From NCBI GenBank assembly GCA_016795545.1, contig JAEUGX010000054.1, positions 152,207 to 216,206 of the forward strand: a stretch of DNA of 64,000 nucleotides, read 5' to 3'. This document shows positions 1 to 8,568 of this stretch, piece by piece. The position numbers were made by a program, and so were the translations under genes. Source of the stretch: Opitutaceae bacterium. Lineage in GTDB: Bacteria > Verrucomicrobiota > Verrucomicrobiia > Opitutales > Opitutaceae. Under the pieces are notes generated by a model. The model was not told where the DNA came from. It ran no database searches and saw nothing but the letters and a program-made list of their open reading frames with translations. The number at the start of each line of letters is the position of its first letter. The stretch's first letter is position 1.

Positions 1-1305
1 TTCGCGCTCGCTTTTTTCGTCTTCAATCAGGGCGCGATGCTCAAGGGCGGCGCCAAGATCATTGCGGTCGCCACCGGCGGGGACATGATCTCGCCGAACG
101 GCGTGGTGGTGGCCATGACCGTCGCCTTCATCGTCTACAGTTTTTTCGGCGGCCTGATCGCTTCGGCCTACACCGACTTCGTGCAGGGCCTCCTCATCAT
201 CCTGCTCTCTTTCCTGCTGATCCCGCCGGGCCTGCGCGCCGTCGGCGGGCTCTCCGGTCTGCGCGAGACGCTGCCGCCCGAGTTTTTCCAGCTCTACAGC
301 GAGGCCAGCGGGGTCGGGTTGTTCGCCATCGCAATGCTCGCGCTCAACGGCGTGGTGGGCATCACCGCCATGCCGCACAGCCTGGCGATGAACGCGACCG
401 GACGGACAGAGCGCGCCGGGCGCATCGGGCAGACCTATGGTTCCCTCGTGAAGCGTTTCTGCACCATCGGCTGGGCCTTCACCGGTCTCATCGTCGCTGC
501 GCTTCTCGTGCGCAACGGCGATCACCTGCCGGACATGGAGCACGCCTTCGGTTACGCGTCTCTGCACCTGCTGGGCCCGGGGCTGGTCGGTCTGATGGTC
601 GCCTGCGTGCTCGCGGCGAACATGTCGACGTGCTCGAATTTTATGGTGAACACCGGAGCGCTGTTCACCAACAATCTCTACAAGACCTACCTGCGACCGA
701 ACGCGAGCGACCGCGACTTGCTGTGGGTCGGGCGGGTGTCCGGGCTGGGTTTGACGCTGGCGGGGGTCGGCTTCGCGCTGATGGTCGACCAGGTGCTGCA
801 GGCATTTCTCTTCACCGAGACCATCGCGGCGCTCATGGGCATCATGTTCCTCGGCGGCTTCCTGTGGCCCAGGGCCAACCGGCACGGGGCGCTGGCGGCG
901 ACCCTGGCGTCGTTCGCGGTCTACTTCGGATTCAACGTGCTCCGGACCGGACGGGTCCAGCTGGTGTACAAGTGGGAGGCCGACGTATTTGGGGCGGCGA
1001 TGCTGGCAGGCGCCGGCGCGTTCGTCGTCGTCAGCCTGCTCACCCCGCCGGAGAATCCCGCCCGGATGGATGCATTTTTCGCCCGGTTGCGGCGTTCGTC
1101 GGACGGGGATGAGGCCGAGGGCGGGCCGCCAGCGGCGTTGCGGGGGCAGGACTTGCTCATGCTGGACGCGCCCGGCTGGTTCCGGCGGGAGCGCTGGCGG
1201 GGATTTTGGTCCCGTTATCGGGAGGACTGCGCCGGCTTCGGGCTGGCGTGGGTCACGGCGGGATTGCTGGTGGCGCTCGCCTGGGCCGTCACGCGGCTCG
1301 GCTGA
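1..1305 (+). CDS. Sodium:solute symporter (SSS family), 5' end cut by window edge
   Basis: Membrane transporter that would use a sodium gradient to import a small organic solute; the substrate cannot be read from sequence. The frame is open from base 1, so the N-terminus lies outside the window, and 434 codons are visible. About ten strongly hydrophobic segments are present. The stretch around AANMSTCSNFMVN is typical of the SSS helix contributing to the sodium site, followed by GRVSG and a further block of membrane helices. The last 70 residues are a hydrophilic insert followed by one more hydrophobic segment, as in longer SSS members. It ends 66 bases before the convergent stop of a D-2-hydroxyacid dehydrogenase. 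Family assignment is secure, substrate unknown. Confidence 0.88.
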   Translation, partial: FALAFFVFNQGAMLKGGAKIIAVATGGDMISPNGVVVAMTVAFIVYSFFGGLIASAYTDFVQGLLIILLSFLLIPPGLRAVGGLSGLRETLPPEFFQLYSEASGVGLFAIAMLALNGVVGITAMPHSLAMNATGRTERAGRIGQTYGSLVKRFCTIGWAFTGLIVAALLVRNGDHLPDMEHAFGYASLHLLGPGLVGLMVACVLAANMSTCSNFMVNTGALFTNNLYKTYLRPNASDRDLLWVGRVSGLGLTLAGVGFALMVDQVLQAFLFTETIAALMGIMFLGGFLWPRANRHGALAATLASFAVYFGFNVLRTGRVQLVYKWEADVFGAAMLAGAGAFVVVSLLTPPENPARMDAFFARLRRSSDGDEAEGGPPAALRGQDLLMLDAPGWFRRERWRGFWSRYREDCAGFGLAWVTAGLLVALAWAVTRLG

Positions 1306-1371
1306 GCGAGGCGGAAGATCCGTCGCTATTCCGGACTTGGAGAATCAGGCTTGGCAACAGCTGGGGTCCCC

Positions 1372-2322
1372 TCAGAGCGGCGTCGAAGGCGGCCGTCCTG
1401 TGAGGACGGCCGCGACATTATGCACGCTCAGCAGGCGCGCCTCGCGGCGGCTTTCGCGGGTGCCTCCTCCCAGGTGCGGGGTGAGCACGACCTGGGGCAG
1501 GCCGGCGAGGACCGGGTGGACTGAAGGTTCGTCCTCGAACACGTCGAGCCCGGCGCCGGCGAGGTGGCCCTCCTGCAGGGCCGCCACGAGTTCCGCCTCC
1601 CGCACCACGCGGCCCCGCGCCATGTTGATCAAGATCGCTCCGCGCGGCATCTGGCGGAGCCTGGTCGCATCGATCAAACCGCGCGAATCCGCATTAAGCG
1701 GGACATGCAGCGAGACGATGGCGGATTCGCCGAGCAGCGCGGGCAACGGCCGGTATCCGGGGGCGGAAGAGGGGGTGCGGCTGTGGTGGACGACCTCCAG
1801 GCCAAACGCGCGCGCGCGCTGCTCCACGGCGCGGCCGATGCGCCCGTAGCCGACCAGGCCGAGCGTCTTGCCGCGGAGCAACATGCCGTCCCAGACGCCC
1901 GGTTGGAAAGCGGTCCACCCGCCGGCGCGTACATAGCGGTCCGCCTCCACCAGCCGCCGGGTCACCGCGAGGATCAGGCCCAGTGTGCAGTCGGCAGTGG
2001 ACTCGATGAAGGCGGAGGGCACGTTCGTGGCGACGACTCCCCGAGCGCGCATCAGCGGCAGGTCGAGATTGTCGACACCCATCGCGACATTGGCCACCAC
2101 GCGCAGTTCGGGAGCCGCGTCGAGCAACTCGGCGTCGACGCGCAGTTCACCTTGGTTGACGATGCCGGCCAGGCTGGGGGCGAGACGGAGCACCTCAGAC
2201 CGAGCCATGACGTTGCCGTCGGCGGGGCCCTGGATGATCCGGGCGACGCCGACGAGCGGCGCCAGCACGTCCGGTGGCACGGTGTTGGTGATGAGGACGG
2301 TGGGTAGGAGAGGGACGGACAT
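1372..2322 (-). CDS. D-isomer-specific 2-hydroxyacid dehydrogenase
   Basis: Cytosolic NAD(P)-dependent oxidoreductase that interconverts a 2-hydroxyacid and a 2-ketoacid (glyoxylate/hydroxypyruvate reductase-like). It has 316 residues, normal for the family. The Rossmann motif GYGRIG is at residues 158-163, the substrate-binding Arg lies in NMARG (about 236), Glu in FEDEP (about 265) and the catalytic His in PHLGG (about 283), so the full catalytic set is present. It is the last gene of a tightly packed minus-strand operon, 11 bases after the P450 stop. In that context it probably reduces or oxidises a keto-acid made by the dehydratase and aldolase-like genes upstream. The exact substrate is not deducible. 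Confidence 0.9.
   Translation of the reverse strand: MSVPLLPTVLITNTVPPDVLAPLVGVARIIQGPADGNVMARSEVLRLAPSLAGIVNQGELRVDAELLDAAPELRVVANVAMGVDNLDLPLMRARGVVATNVPSAFIESTADCTLGLILAVTRRLVEADRYVRAGGWTAFQPGVWDGMLLRGKTLGLVGYGRIGRAVEQRARAFGLEVVHHSRTPSSAPGYRPLPALLGESAIVSLHVPLNADSRGLIDATRLRQMPRGAILINMARGRVVREAELVAALQEGHLAGAGLDVFEDEPSVHPVLAGLPQVVLTPHLGGGTRESRREARLLSVHNVAAVLTGRPPSTPL
1389..1413. terminator. Perfect 11-bp hairpin between convergent genes
   Basis: GCGGCCGTCCT, a 3-base loop and AGGACGGCCGC form a perfect inverted repeat. It lies inside the last codons of the 2-hydroxyacid dehydrogenase and just beyond the end of the convergent symporter gene. It has no T-run, so it is at best a transcript-end stabiliser or a rho-assisted bidirectional terminator. 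Confidence 0.4.
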
Positions 2323-2333
2323 GGGAAGCCGTT

Positions 2334-3551
2334 TTAGCGGTCGCAGACGATGGGAAGTTGCGCCGGGCCGCGCAGGAAGCCGAACTCCCAGTGCACGGGG
2401 CCGCCCTCGAGTCGGAGGCGACGACAGGAGGCGAGCAGTGTCCGCAGCGCGACGGACATCTCGAGGCGCGCCAGGTGGGCGCCGAGGCAGATATGCGGCC
2501 CAAAGCCAAAGGCGAGGTGCCGGTTGGGCCGCCGGCCGAGGTCGAAGCTGTCGGGATCGGGGAATTGCCGGGGGTCGCGGTTCGCGGCGGCCAGCAGGAG
2601 CAGAATGAAGTCGCCCCGGGCAACCGCGCGGCCGTCGACCACGGTGTCGACGGCCACCACGCGCTGGTCACGGTGGAACGGCCCGCAGTAGCGCAGACAT
2701 TCCTCCACCGCCGTGTCGATGAGCGCCGGATCGGCCCGCAGCCGCTCCTGCTGCTCGGGGTGGCGGATCAGTTCGTAGATGCTGGTGGCCAGCAGCCGCG
2801 TGGTCGTCTCGTGCCCTCCGAGGAGGATTGTGACCGAGGTGCCGAGAATCTCCTCCTCGGTGAGGCGGTCGCCGTCGACGGATGCCGCCACCATCAGGCT
2901 GAGGACATCGTCCCGCGGCTTCTGGCGCCGGTCCGCGATGGCGGCGCGGAGGTGGGCCCGGAGATCCAGCAGCGCCTGCTGGGAACGCAGGCAGGCCGCG
3001 TAGTCGGGCTGCGGAGTCTGCATGAACTCGACGATGCTGGCGGACCAGGCCGCGAAGCGCGGTACGTCGACTTGAGCGAGTCCGAAGAGTTCCGCGATCA
3101 CCTGCACGGGCAGCGGGTGGGCCAGGTCATGCACCACCTCCAGCCGCCCGGCTGGCAGCCGTGCTGCGAGCCGACGGTCGACAAAGGCGCGCACCCGGTC
3201 CGCCAGCCGGGCAATGGTTGATGGCCGGAAGACCTCGTGCAGCAGCCGCCGGATGCGGGTGTGATCCGGGGGGTCGACGTTGATCAGCCCGTGACTGTAG
3301 TGCTCCACGAGGGGGCGGAGGGTCGCCAGCTGCTCCGCGGAAAAGTGGCGGTGAAAGAGTCCGGTCACCCGGCCGAGGTTGGAGAAGCGCTTGGCGTCCT
3401 GGAGGCAGTCGCGGACGGCGTCGTAGCGGGTCACGACCCAGCAGTTCCAGACCTGGGAGCGCTGGACGGGATCGCGTTCCTGAAGCTCGCGGTAGAATGG
3501 GAAAGGGTCCTCCCGAAAGGCGGGGGAGCCGATGGCGTGGTCCAGCAGCAC
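2334..3551 (-). CDS. Cytochrome P450 (bacterial, soluble)
   Basis: Heme monooxygenase of 405 residues. The I-helix oxygen-binding motif GGHETT is at 245-250, the K-helix ExxR at 284-287 (ECLR), and the heme loop FGFGPHICLG at 348-357 with Cys355 as thiolate ligand, so all catalytic landmarks are intact. The open frame extends further upstream, but that extension runs antiparallel-free through the RraA-like gene in another frame. I place the start at a GTG with GGAGG nine bases before it, giving a standard length. It sits in a five-gene sugar-acid-type operon with no ferredoxin or ferredoxin reductase beside it, so its electron donors must be encoded elsewhere. Substrate unknown; oxidative demethylation of a methylated sugar or acid is only a possibility. 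Confidence 0.93.
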   Translation of the reverse strand: MLLDHAIGSPAFREDPFPFYRELQERDPVQRSQVWNCWVVTRYDAVRDCLQDAKRFSNLGRVTGLFHRHFSAEQLATLRPLVEHYSHGLINVDPPDHTRIRRLLHEVFRPSTIARLADRVRAFVDRRLAARLPAGRLEVVHDLAHPLPVQVIAELFGLAQVDVPRFAAWSASIVEFMQTPQPDYAACLRSQQALLDLRAHLRAAIADRRQKPRDDVLSLMVAASVDGDRLTEEEILGTSVTILLGGHETTTRLLATSIYELIRHPEQQERLRADPALIDTAVEECLRYCGPFHRDQRVVAVDTVVDGRAVARGDFILLLLAAANRDPRQFPDPDSFDLGRRPNRHLAFGFGPHICLGAHLARLEMSVALRTLLASCRRLRLEGGPVHWEFGFLRGPAQLPIVCDR

Positions 3552-3560
3552 GGCGCGCGG

Positions 3561-3565
3561 CCTCC
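3561..3565 (-). promoter_or_regulatory. Shine-Dalgarno GGAGG fixing the P450 start
   Basis: On the minus strand GGAGG lies nine bases upstream of the GTG at 3551-3549, inside the short gap after the RraA-like gene stop. It supports the short form of the P450 over the longer open frame. Confidence 0.6.
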
Positions 3566-3571
3566 GCGGCG

Positions 3572-4363
3572 CTACATGATGCCGTACCGGTCGAAGGCGG
3601 CCCGGGCGGTCATGCCCGCCTCGATCGCCTTGCGCACGGTCTTCTCCTTGCGCGCCTTCTCCAGCGCGCGGGCGAAGACCTCGGTCTCCATCTCGCGCGG
3701 TACCACGCAGACGCCCTCGAGGTCGCCGAACACGATGTCTCCCGGTGCGATCCTCACGCCGCCGATCGCGAGGGGCACGCGGAAGTCGATGACCTTGCCG
3801 CGGGGTGCCTGGTCCTGGGCGTAGGAGCCGTGGGAGAAGGTCGGGAATTTCAGGTCGATGATGCCCCGCGTGTCGCGGGAGAAACCGTCGACGATCGCGC
3901 CGGCGGCACCGCATCGGATCGCGCGGGCGCTCATCAGTTCTCCCCACAGCGCGTAAGACGGCGAGGAGCCCGTGCAGACGTAGACCTCGTTGGTCTTAAG
4001 GTCGTCGAGCGCCTCGAGCATGAGGCCGAAAGGCTTCGTCAGCAGCGGATTCGAGCCGCCCTCAGGACGCTCTTCAAAGATGTCCGCCTCGAGCACGGTC
4101 ATCGCGCGGCCGATCACCGCCATGGCGGGGTCAAGCGGACGGATGGCCGGGGGCAGGAACTGCTGCTGGGCGCCGAGTTTGTCCATGATGTCGCCCACCA
4201 CGGCGGTGTAGAGCTCGCGGCGGGCGACGGCGAAGAGGCCGGAGTCATCGGCCCAGTGAGCCGAACGAGATTTGGCGGCGGCGGCGCGCGGGCGGCGCGT
4301 CGCGGCGGCTGGAGATGAGTGGGACGGTGGGATCATGTGCACAAAGGATTGTTGTGGATTCAA
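3572..4363 (-). CDS. RraA-like / HMG-aldolase family protein
   Basis: Member of the RraA-like fold family that includes 4-hydroxy-4-methyl-2-oxoglutarate/oxaloacetate aldolases and RNase E regulators. The key region DGFSRD follows a glycine-rich turn (CGAAGA) and is followed by a GDIVFGD segment, matching the substrate and divalent-metal site of the aldolase branch. It has 263 residues if begun at the TTG overlapping the stop of the transporter gene (TTGA), or 254 if begun at the ATG at 4336. The first 30 or so residues are low-complexity and may be untranslated. Between a sugar-acid dehydratase/transporter pair and a hydroxyacid dehydrogenase, a retro-aldol role on a keto-acid is more likely than RNase E control. 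Confidence 0.85.
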   Translation of the reverse strand: MNPQQSFVHMIPPSHSSPAAATRRPRAAAAKSRSAHWADDSGLFAVARRELYTAVVGDIMDKLGAQQQFLPPAIRPLDPAMAVIGRAMTVLEADIFEERPEGGSNPLLTKPFGLMLEALDDLKTNEVYVCTGSSPSYALWGELMSARAIRCGAAGAIVDGFSRDTRGIIDLKFPTFSHGSYAQDQAPRGKVIDFRVPLAIGGVRIAPGDIVFGDLEGVCVVPREMETEVFARALEKARKEKTVRKAIEAGMTARAAFDRYGIM

Positions 4364-5616
4364 GCGGACCGGACGGCGGGCCCGACCAGCAGCGGGCGGG
4401 AGGCGTCGACACGGAGCCAGGCCAGGGCGGCGAAAGCGGACATCACGGCGATGGGTACCAGCGGCGCGTCATAGCTGCCAGACCAGCTGACGATGTAGCC
4501 GAACAGCACCGTGGTAAGGAAAGAGCCGAGCTGGCCGGCCATGTTCATGGCGCCGCTGACGATGCCCGCGTGCTGATGTCCGATGTCCAGGCACACGGCC
4601 CAGGCCACGGGTAAAGTGAGGTCGGAAAAGCCGAAGGCCAGCGCGAGGAAAACGATGGTGAGCACCTTGTGCTCCGTGGTGAGGGTCGCGGCGACGAAGA
4701 CGGCGGCCAGTCCGAGCCCGCCACAGCCGACCCAGCTGCGTCCGCGCCGGAGCCCCAGGCGTCGCACCAGCAGATCGCTGATTATCCCTCCGACGAGGTT
4801 GGCGAGGGCGCCAAATACAAAAGGCAGCCAGGAGAGGGCGATCAGCTCTTGCGGCGTGAAGCCGCGGCCGTTGGCCAGGAAGATATGCAGCCAGGTGATG
4901 TAGAAGAACGCGCACCAGGCCTGGCAGTGGTACGCGAGCATCATCCACCACAGGTTGCCTTGCGAGAGCAGCTGCCGCCAGGGGGTGGGTGTGCTGGCAT
5001 GGGCGGTGCCGGACGCGCCGATCTCGGCGATCTCGGAGGCGGACACGCCGGGCTTGGTGGCGGGATCGTCCCGGAACCAAGCATACCAGGCGGCGGCCCA
5101 GACGATGCCTACGGCACCGAAAATGAAGAAGCTGACCCGCCAGCCGTAGGCCTGCTGGATGGGGATGACGAGAAGTGGGGAGATCGCGGCCCCGACGCGG
5201 CTGCCCATCCAAACGATGCTCTGGGCGCGGGCGCGCTCCAGCACCGGAAACCAGCGCGCGATCACAACGGAGGAATTGGGAAACGCCCCCGCTTCACCCG
5301 CGCCGAAGAGAAACCGCACGACCACCAGCTGCTTGAAGCCGTGCACCATGCCGGTGAGGGCGGTGAACACCGACCACCAGGTCACGATCCGCGTCAGCAC
5401 CTTGCGCGGGCCCTGGCGGTCCCCCATGGCCCCCGCGGGCACCTCGAAAAGGCCGTAAGATATCACGAACGCGCTCAGCACCCAGCCCCACTGCACGAGA
5501 CTGAGCCCCAGGTCCTCCTGGATCGCCTTGCCTGCGACCGAGATGCACACCCGGTCGATAAAGGTGATGATGGACAGGACGAACAGGAAGCCGACGACGC
5601 GGAAGCGGTATTTCAT
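4360..5616 (-). CDS. MFS transporter, anion:cation symporter (ACS) type
   Basis: Twelve-helix inner-membrane importer of 418 residues. The N-terminal layout (FIDRVCISVAG after the first hydrophobic stretch, then GAMGDRQGPRKVL between helices 2 and 3) and the FGAGEAGAFPN segment in helix 4 are typical of the ACS group that imports hexuronates, glucarate, galactonate and similar organic anions. It starts three bases after the stop of the enolase-family gene and overlaps the next gene by four bases, so it is translationally coupled. Probably imports the acid sugar consumed by the operon; the exact anion is inferred only from family and context. Confidence 0.9.
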   Translation of the reverse strand: MKYRFRVVGFLFVLSIITFIDRVCISVAGKAIQEDLGLSLVQWGWVLSAFVISYGLFEVPAGAMGDRQGPRKVLTRIVTWWSVFTALTGMVHGFKQLVVVRFLFGAGEAGAFPNSSVVIARWFPVLERARAQSIVWMGSRVGAAISPLLVIPIQQAYGWRVSFFIFGAVGIVWAAAWYAWFRDDPATKPGVSASEIAEIGASGTAHASTPTPWRQLLSQGNLWWMMLAYHCQAWCAFFYITWLHIFLANGRGFTPQELIALSWLPFVFGALANLVGGIISDLLVRRLGLRRGRSWVGCGGLGLAAVFVAATLTTEHKVLTIVFLALAFGFSDLTLPVAWAVCLDIGHQHAGIVSGAMNMAGQLGSFLTTVLFGYIVSWSGSYDAPLVPIAVMSAFAALAWLRVDASRPLLVGPAVRSA

Positions 5617-5619
5617 GCG

Positions 5620-6786
5620 CTAGACGTAGAACACGCGCCCGGCCGCCGGCTGCCGCAGTCCGGGGTGCCGGAGCAGCTCCTCCTCACGAACGTCGAAGCC
5701 CAATCCCGGCCGGTCGGGAAGAACAAAGTGGCCGCGCTCGATCGGCAGCGGATGGGACAGGCAGGTGTCCCTCCAGGGAACGTCGTGCACCATGAACTCC
5801 TGCCGGAAGAAATTGGGTATGGTCGCCATCACGTGTGCCGAAGCGATGGTCGACAGCGGCCCGTTGGGATTGTGGGGCGACACCGGCACATTGTAGGTCT
5901 CCGCCAGGTTAGCCATCTTGCGCAGCTCGGAAATGCCGCCGCAGCGGGTGATGTCCGGCATGACGAAGTCCGTCGCGCGGCGCTCCAGGAGCGGTCGCAG
6001 CATGAAGCGCGAATGCACCCGCTCACCGACGGACACCGGCAGCGGTATCTGCCGCCGAATATCGGCCAGGGCGTCGGGAAACTCCGGCAGCGCGGGCTCC
6101 TCGTACCACTGGCAGTTGAATTTCAGGGCCGCGAGCCGGTGGGCCATTTCGACCGCGGTGGGACCGTTGAGAAACGCGTGGGTCTCGATGGCGAGGGCCA
6201 CCTGCGGCCCGACGGCCGCCGCGACCGCCGCGACCACCTGCACAGCGAGTTGCTTCTGGTCCTCGGTCAGGCCGTTGGTGTCGCTCAGGTCGTCTCCGTA
6301 GCCGTAGTTGACGTGGGCGAACGGATCGAACTTGAGCGCGGTGAAGCCCTGCGCCACCGCGGCCTTGGCCTGGCGTGCGTAGTCCTCGGGCGTCAGGTTG
6401 CCGCCGGTGAACCAGTAGTTTCCATAGAGGAGGATGCGCCGACGGTAGGCGCCGCCGAGCAACTGATAGACCGGCGCCCCGAGAGCCTTGCCCTGCAGGT
6501 CCCACAGCGCGATGTCGACGGCACTGATCGCGGAAAGCAGCGGGCCGGCCTGCCCGAGCCAGTGGAGGTCGCGGTAGAGCTTTGTCCAGAGATAATCGAT
6601 CCGACGCGCGTCCTGCCCGACCAGCAGCTGCCCGGCGTGCTGGCAGGCTGCCTCGATGAGCGGCGACCCCGGCCAATTCGTCGCCTCGCCCCAGCCGTGG
6701 AGACCGGAGTCGGTTTCGATTTTCAGGAGGGTCCAGTTGTACTTGATGCCTTCGACGAGGAAGGTTTTGCACGCGGTGATTTTCAT
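5620..6786 (-). CDS. Enolase-superfamily (MR/MLE, galactonate-dehydratase-like) enzyme
   Basis: Cytosolic Mg-dependent acid-sugar dehydratase or racemase of 388 residues, a usual length. N-terminal capping domain at about 1-120, then a barrel with catalytic Lys in ALKFDP (Lys152), metal-site residues in IETH (Glu201, His203), WYEEP (Glu229/230) and GER (Glu255), and the general acid-base His in SPHNPNGP (His305). The first metal ligand appears as Glu instead of the more common Asp. I start at the ATG beginning MKITACK; the longer open frame upstream has no homologous look. It is the first gene of the minus-strand operon, preceded by a strong hairpin. Substrate specificity cannot be told from sequence alone. 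Confidence 0.9.
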   Translation of the reverse strand: MKITACKTFLVEGIKYNWTLLKIETDSGLHGWGEATNWPGSPLIEAACQHAGQLLVGQDARRIDYLWTKLYRDLHWLGQAGPLLSAISAVDIALWDLQGKALGAPVYQLLGGAYRRRILLYGNYWFTGGNLTPEDYARQAKAAVAQGFTALKFDPFAHVNYGYGDDLSDTNGLTEDQKQLAVQVVAAVAAAVGPQVALAIETHAFLNGPTAVEMAHRLAALKFNCQWYEEPALPEFPDALADIRRQIPLPVSVGERVHSRFMLRPLLERRATDFVMPDITRCGGISELRKMANLAETYNVPVSPHNPNGPLSTIASAHVMATIPNFFRQEFMVHDVPWRDTCLSHPLPIERGHFVLPDRPGLGFDVREEELLRHPGLRQPAAGRVFYV

Positions 6787-7119
6787 GCCGGGGGCGGGAG
6801 AAAGGAGCGCCCGGCTGGGCGCTCCGTCTAGAAATGGTTTTGCGACTGCCTGCGCGGCGTACGCAGCGATGCGTGATGCCGGCGAGATCGCGAAACTAGG
6901 CCTGCGCGGCAGGACAGCACAAAGCCAAACTCGCTGGACAAGGCTTTTTCCCGGACAAGGGTGGCCGGCTCGATGGCATGCGGCCAGCGCGCGCATCTGG
7001 AAAAGACAAATGCCCGGGTGATCGGATTTGTCGCGGTCGGTCGCCGCGGCACCATCCGAGGGTGTTGTCGTGCCGGTGGGCGCGTCGCGCCAAAGCCGCC
7101 TTTCCATCTCTTCCATCCC
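6787..7119. other. Divergent intergenic region with candidate control signals
   Basis: 333 bases separate the divergent operons beginning at 6786 (minus) and 7120 (plus). Apart from the perfect hairpin at 6804-6825 I see no conserved gene, no convincing sigma70 boxes and no clear Shine-Dalgarno before either start. It should hold both promoters. Confidence 0.5.
6804..6825 (-). promoter_or_regulatory. Perfect 9-bp inverted repeat in leader of the sugar-acid operon
   Basis: GGAGCGCCC, four bases, GGGCGCTCC. It ends 17 bases before the enolase-family start codon. It could be a repressor operator or an mRNA leader hairpin. No regulator gene lies next to it. Confidence 0.45.
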
Positions 7120-8568
7120 ATGACCTCCTTACGCCTTCTTCGTCTGACCTTCCTTTTTCCCCTCTGCGCGCTGCTGGTCACCGCCGCTGCCGCCGCCGCG
7201 CCGCGCGGCATTACCGGGGTTGTGACAAGCGGGCCGGACTTCATCCGCCCGTCCGACACGCCGCCCGGCAAGGCCTGGGTCTACCAGCTGGCTTTTCCCT
7301 TCCAAGTTTCGGCCACGCGCGCGGCGGTGTTCTGCGACATCCGCGAGGGCCTGGCCAAGGGAGGCGGTCTCGAGGCGGGTGTGGACGCCATCCTCTTTGA
7401 TTCGCTGGAGCGGCCCATCGCTTACGAAGCCGTGCCGATCACGCGGAATCATCTTGAACCCAATCCCCGCTCCCAGCCCGCCGGCCAGCTGGCGCTGATG
7501 ATGAAGGGCCCGATGCGAGGCGGCTTCGTGCCCTATGGCGCCAAACGGGCGGATGGATCGCCGCATCCCCACGCGGGCACTGGTTTCTCGGTCAACCAAG
7601 CCATCGGCCTCCGCACGGACCGCCCGGCGGGCTCGCTCGCGGCTTTTGCGGGCAACGAAGCGTACGAATACCTCGAGGTGCACCAGTTGGCCTACGACGA
7701 TCAGAAGTTAGCGGTCACCTCGACCGCCCACCTCGCGGAGGGTGAGTTCCTTGAGGGCTGGCGGATCGTGGATGGCGGACTCACCAACGCGATTGCGGAC
7801 GGCGACGACCTGCTGGTCGGCATGACTGGGGCCAAGGTCGGCGAGAGTGTGCTCGGCGCAGGGGTCATGCGCTGGCGCCGCGAAGACGGCCGCTGGCGGC
7901 CGGTGGACTTTGTGTCCGTGACCGGACCGGGCGGCGAGGGCCAGTCGACGGAGCCGAGCCTCGTGCGCGACATCGACGGCAGCCTGCTCTTCTGCGCGCG
8001 GGGCGGACGCAACGAGCCTGAGATCCAGAACGACATCCGCATCTGGCGTTCGGCGGACGCGGGCCGGACTTGGCGCAAGATCATCCACGCGCGCGGCGCG
8101 ATTTCGACGGCTCCGGTCACGCTCAACCAGGCGGCCGATGGCACCCCCTACGTCACCGCCAATCTCTATGAGGTGCTAATGGATGCTCCGGATCGGAAGA
8201 GCACCACCGACAGCCCGGTGTACTCGATCCGGCCCGATGCGCAGGGGCGGTCCCGGCTCGGGGGCTGGTTGCGCAACAAGGTGTATCTCTGGCCGCTCAA
8301 TGCCCAGCGGGACACGTTGGAGGCACCCCTCCTCGTGCGTGACAGCATGGCCGAGTTCGGTCGTCCGCCCGGGGACACGAGCTGGCGTGTCGATCATCCC
8401 TCCGCCATGACTGTGCGCCTGGCCGACGGCCGCTGGCACAATATTCTCGGCATGCGGGTGCTTGAGCTGGGGGAGGGGTCGATGGGATTGCCGCCGACGC
8501 CGTTCACTGGCTGTTATCTGGAGGAGGTTATCTCGAGCGGCGAGGCGATCCCGCTCTGGCACTTCTGA
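7120..8568 (+). CDS. Exported sialidase-fold (BNR/Asp-box) protein
   Basis: 482 residues beginning with a signal peptide (hydrophobic core LLRLTFLFPLCALLV, then Ala-rich cleavage region). The body looks like a six-bladed sialidase-type propeller: an EPSLVRDIDGSLLFCARGG blade segment followed by an Asp-box, RSADAGRTW. Only one clean Asp-box is visible and I do not see an obvious sialidase arginine triad, so enzymatic sialidase activity is uncertain; it may be a related glycoside-acting or binding protein. The stop overlaps the start of the SGNH hydrolase by one base (TGATG), so the two are coupled. The start chosen is the ATG directly before the signal peptide; the open frame upstream is featureless. 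Confidence 0.75.
   Translation: MTSLRLLRLTFLFPLCALLVTAAAAAAPRGITGVVTSGPDFIRPSDTPPGKAWVYQLAFPFQVSATRAAVFCDIREGLAKGGGLEAGVDAILFDSLERPIAYEAVPITRNHLEPNPRSQPAGQLALMMKGPMRGGFVPYGAKRADGSPHPHAGTGFSVNQAIGLRTDRPAGSLAAFAGNEAYEYLEVHQLAYDDQKLAVTSTAHLAEGEFLEGWRIVDGGLTNAIADGDDLLVGMTGAKVGESVLGAGVMRWRREDGRWRPVDFVSVTGPGGEGQSTEPSLVRDIDGSLLFCARGGRNEPEIQNDIRIWRSADAGRTWRKIIHARGAISTAPVTLNQAADGTPYVTANLYEVLMDAPDRKSTTDSPVYSIRPDAQGRSRLGGWLRNKVYLWPLNAQRDTLEAPLLVRDSMAEFGRPPGDTSWRVDHPSAMTVRLADGRWHNILGMRVLELGEGSMGLPPTPFTGCYLEEVISSGEAIPLWHF

Noticed and set aside
3552..3947. N-terminal extension of the P450 into the RraA-like gene
   Set aside because: Arg-rich shadow sequence; the P450 has standard length from the GTG with GGAGG.
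4669..6831. 720-codon plus-strand frame opposite the MFS and enolase-family genes
   Set aside because: Composition is that of an antisense shadow, and both minus-strand genes have complete family motifs.
7120..8568. Active sialidase as part of a sialic-acid use locus
   Set aside because: Only one clear Asp-box, no evident arginine triad and no nan genes nearby, so the sialidase name was reduced to fold level.
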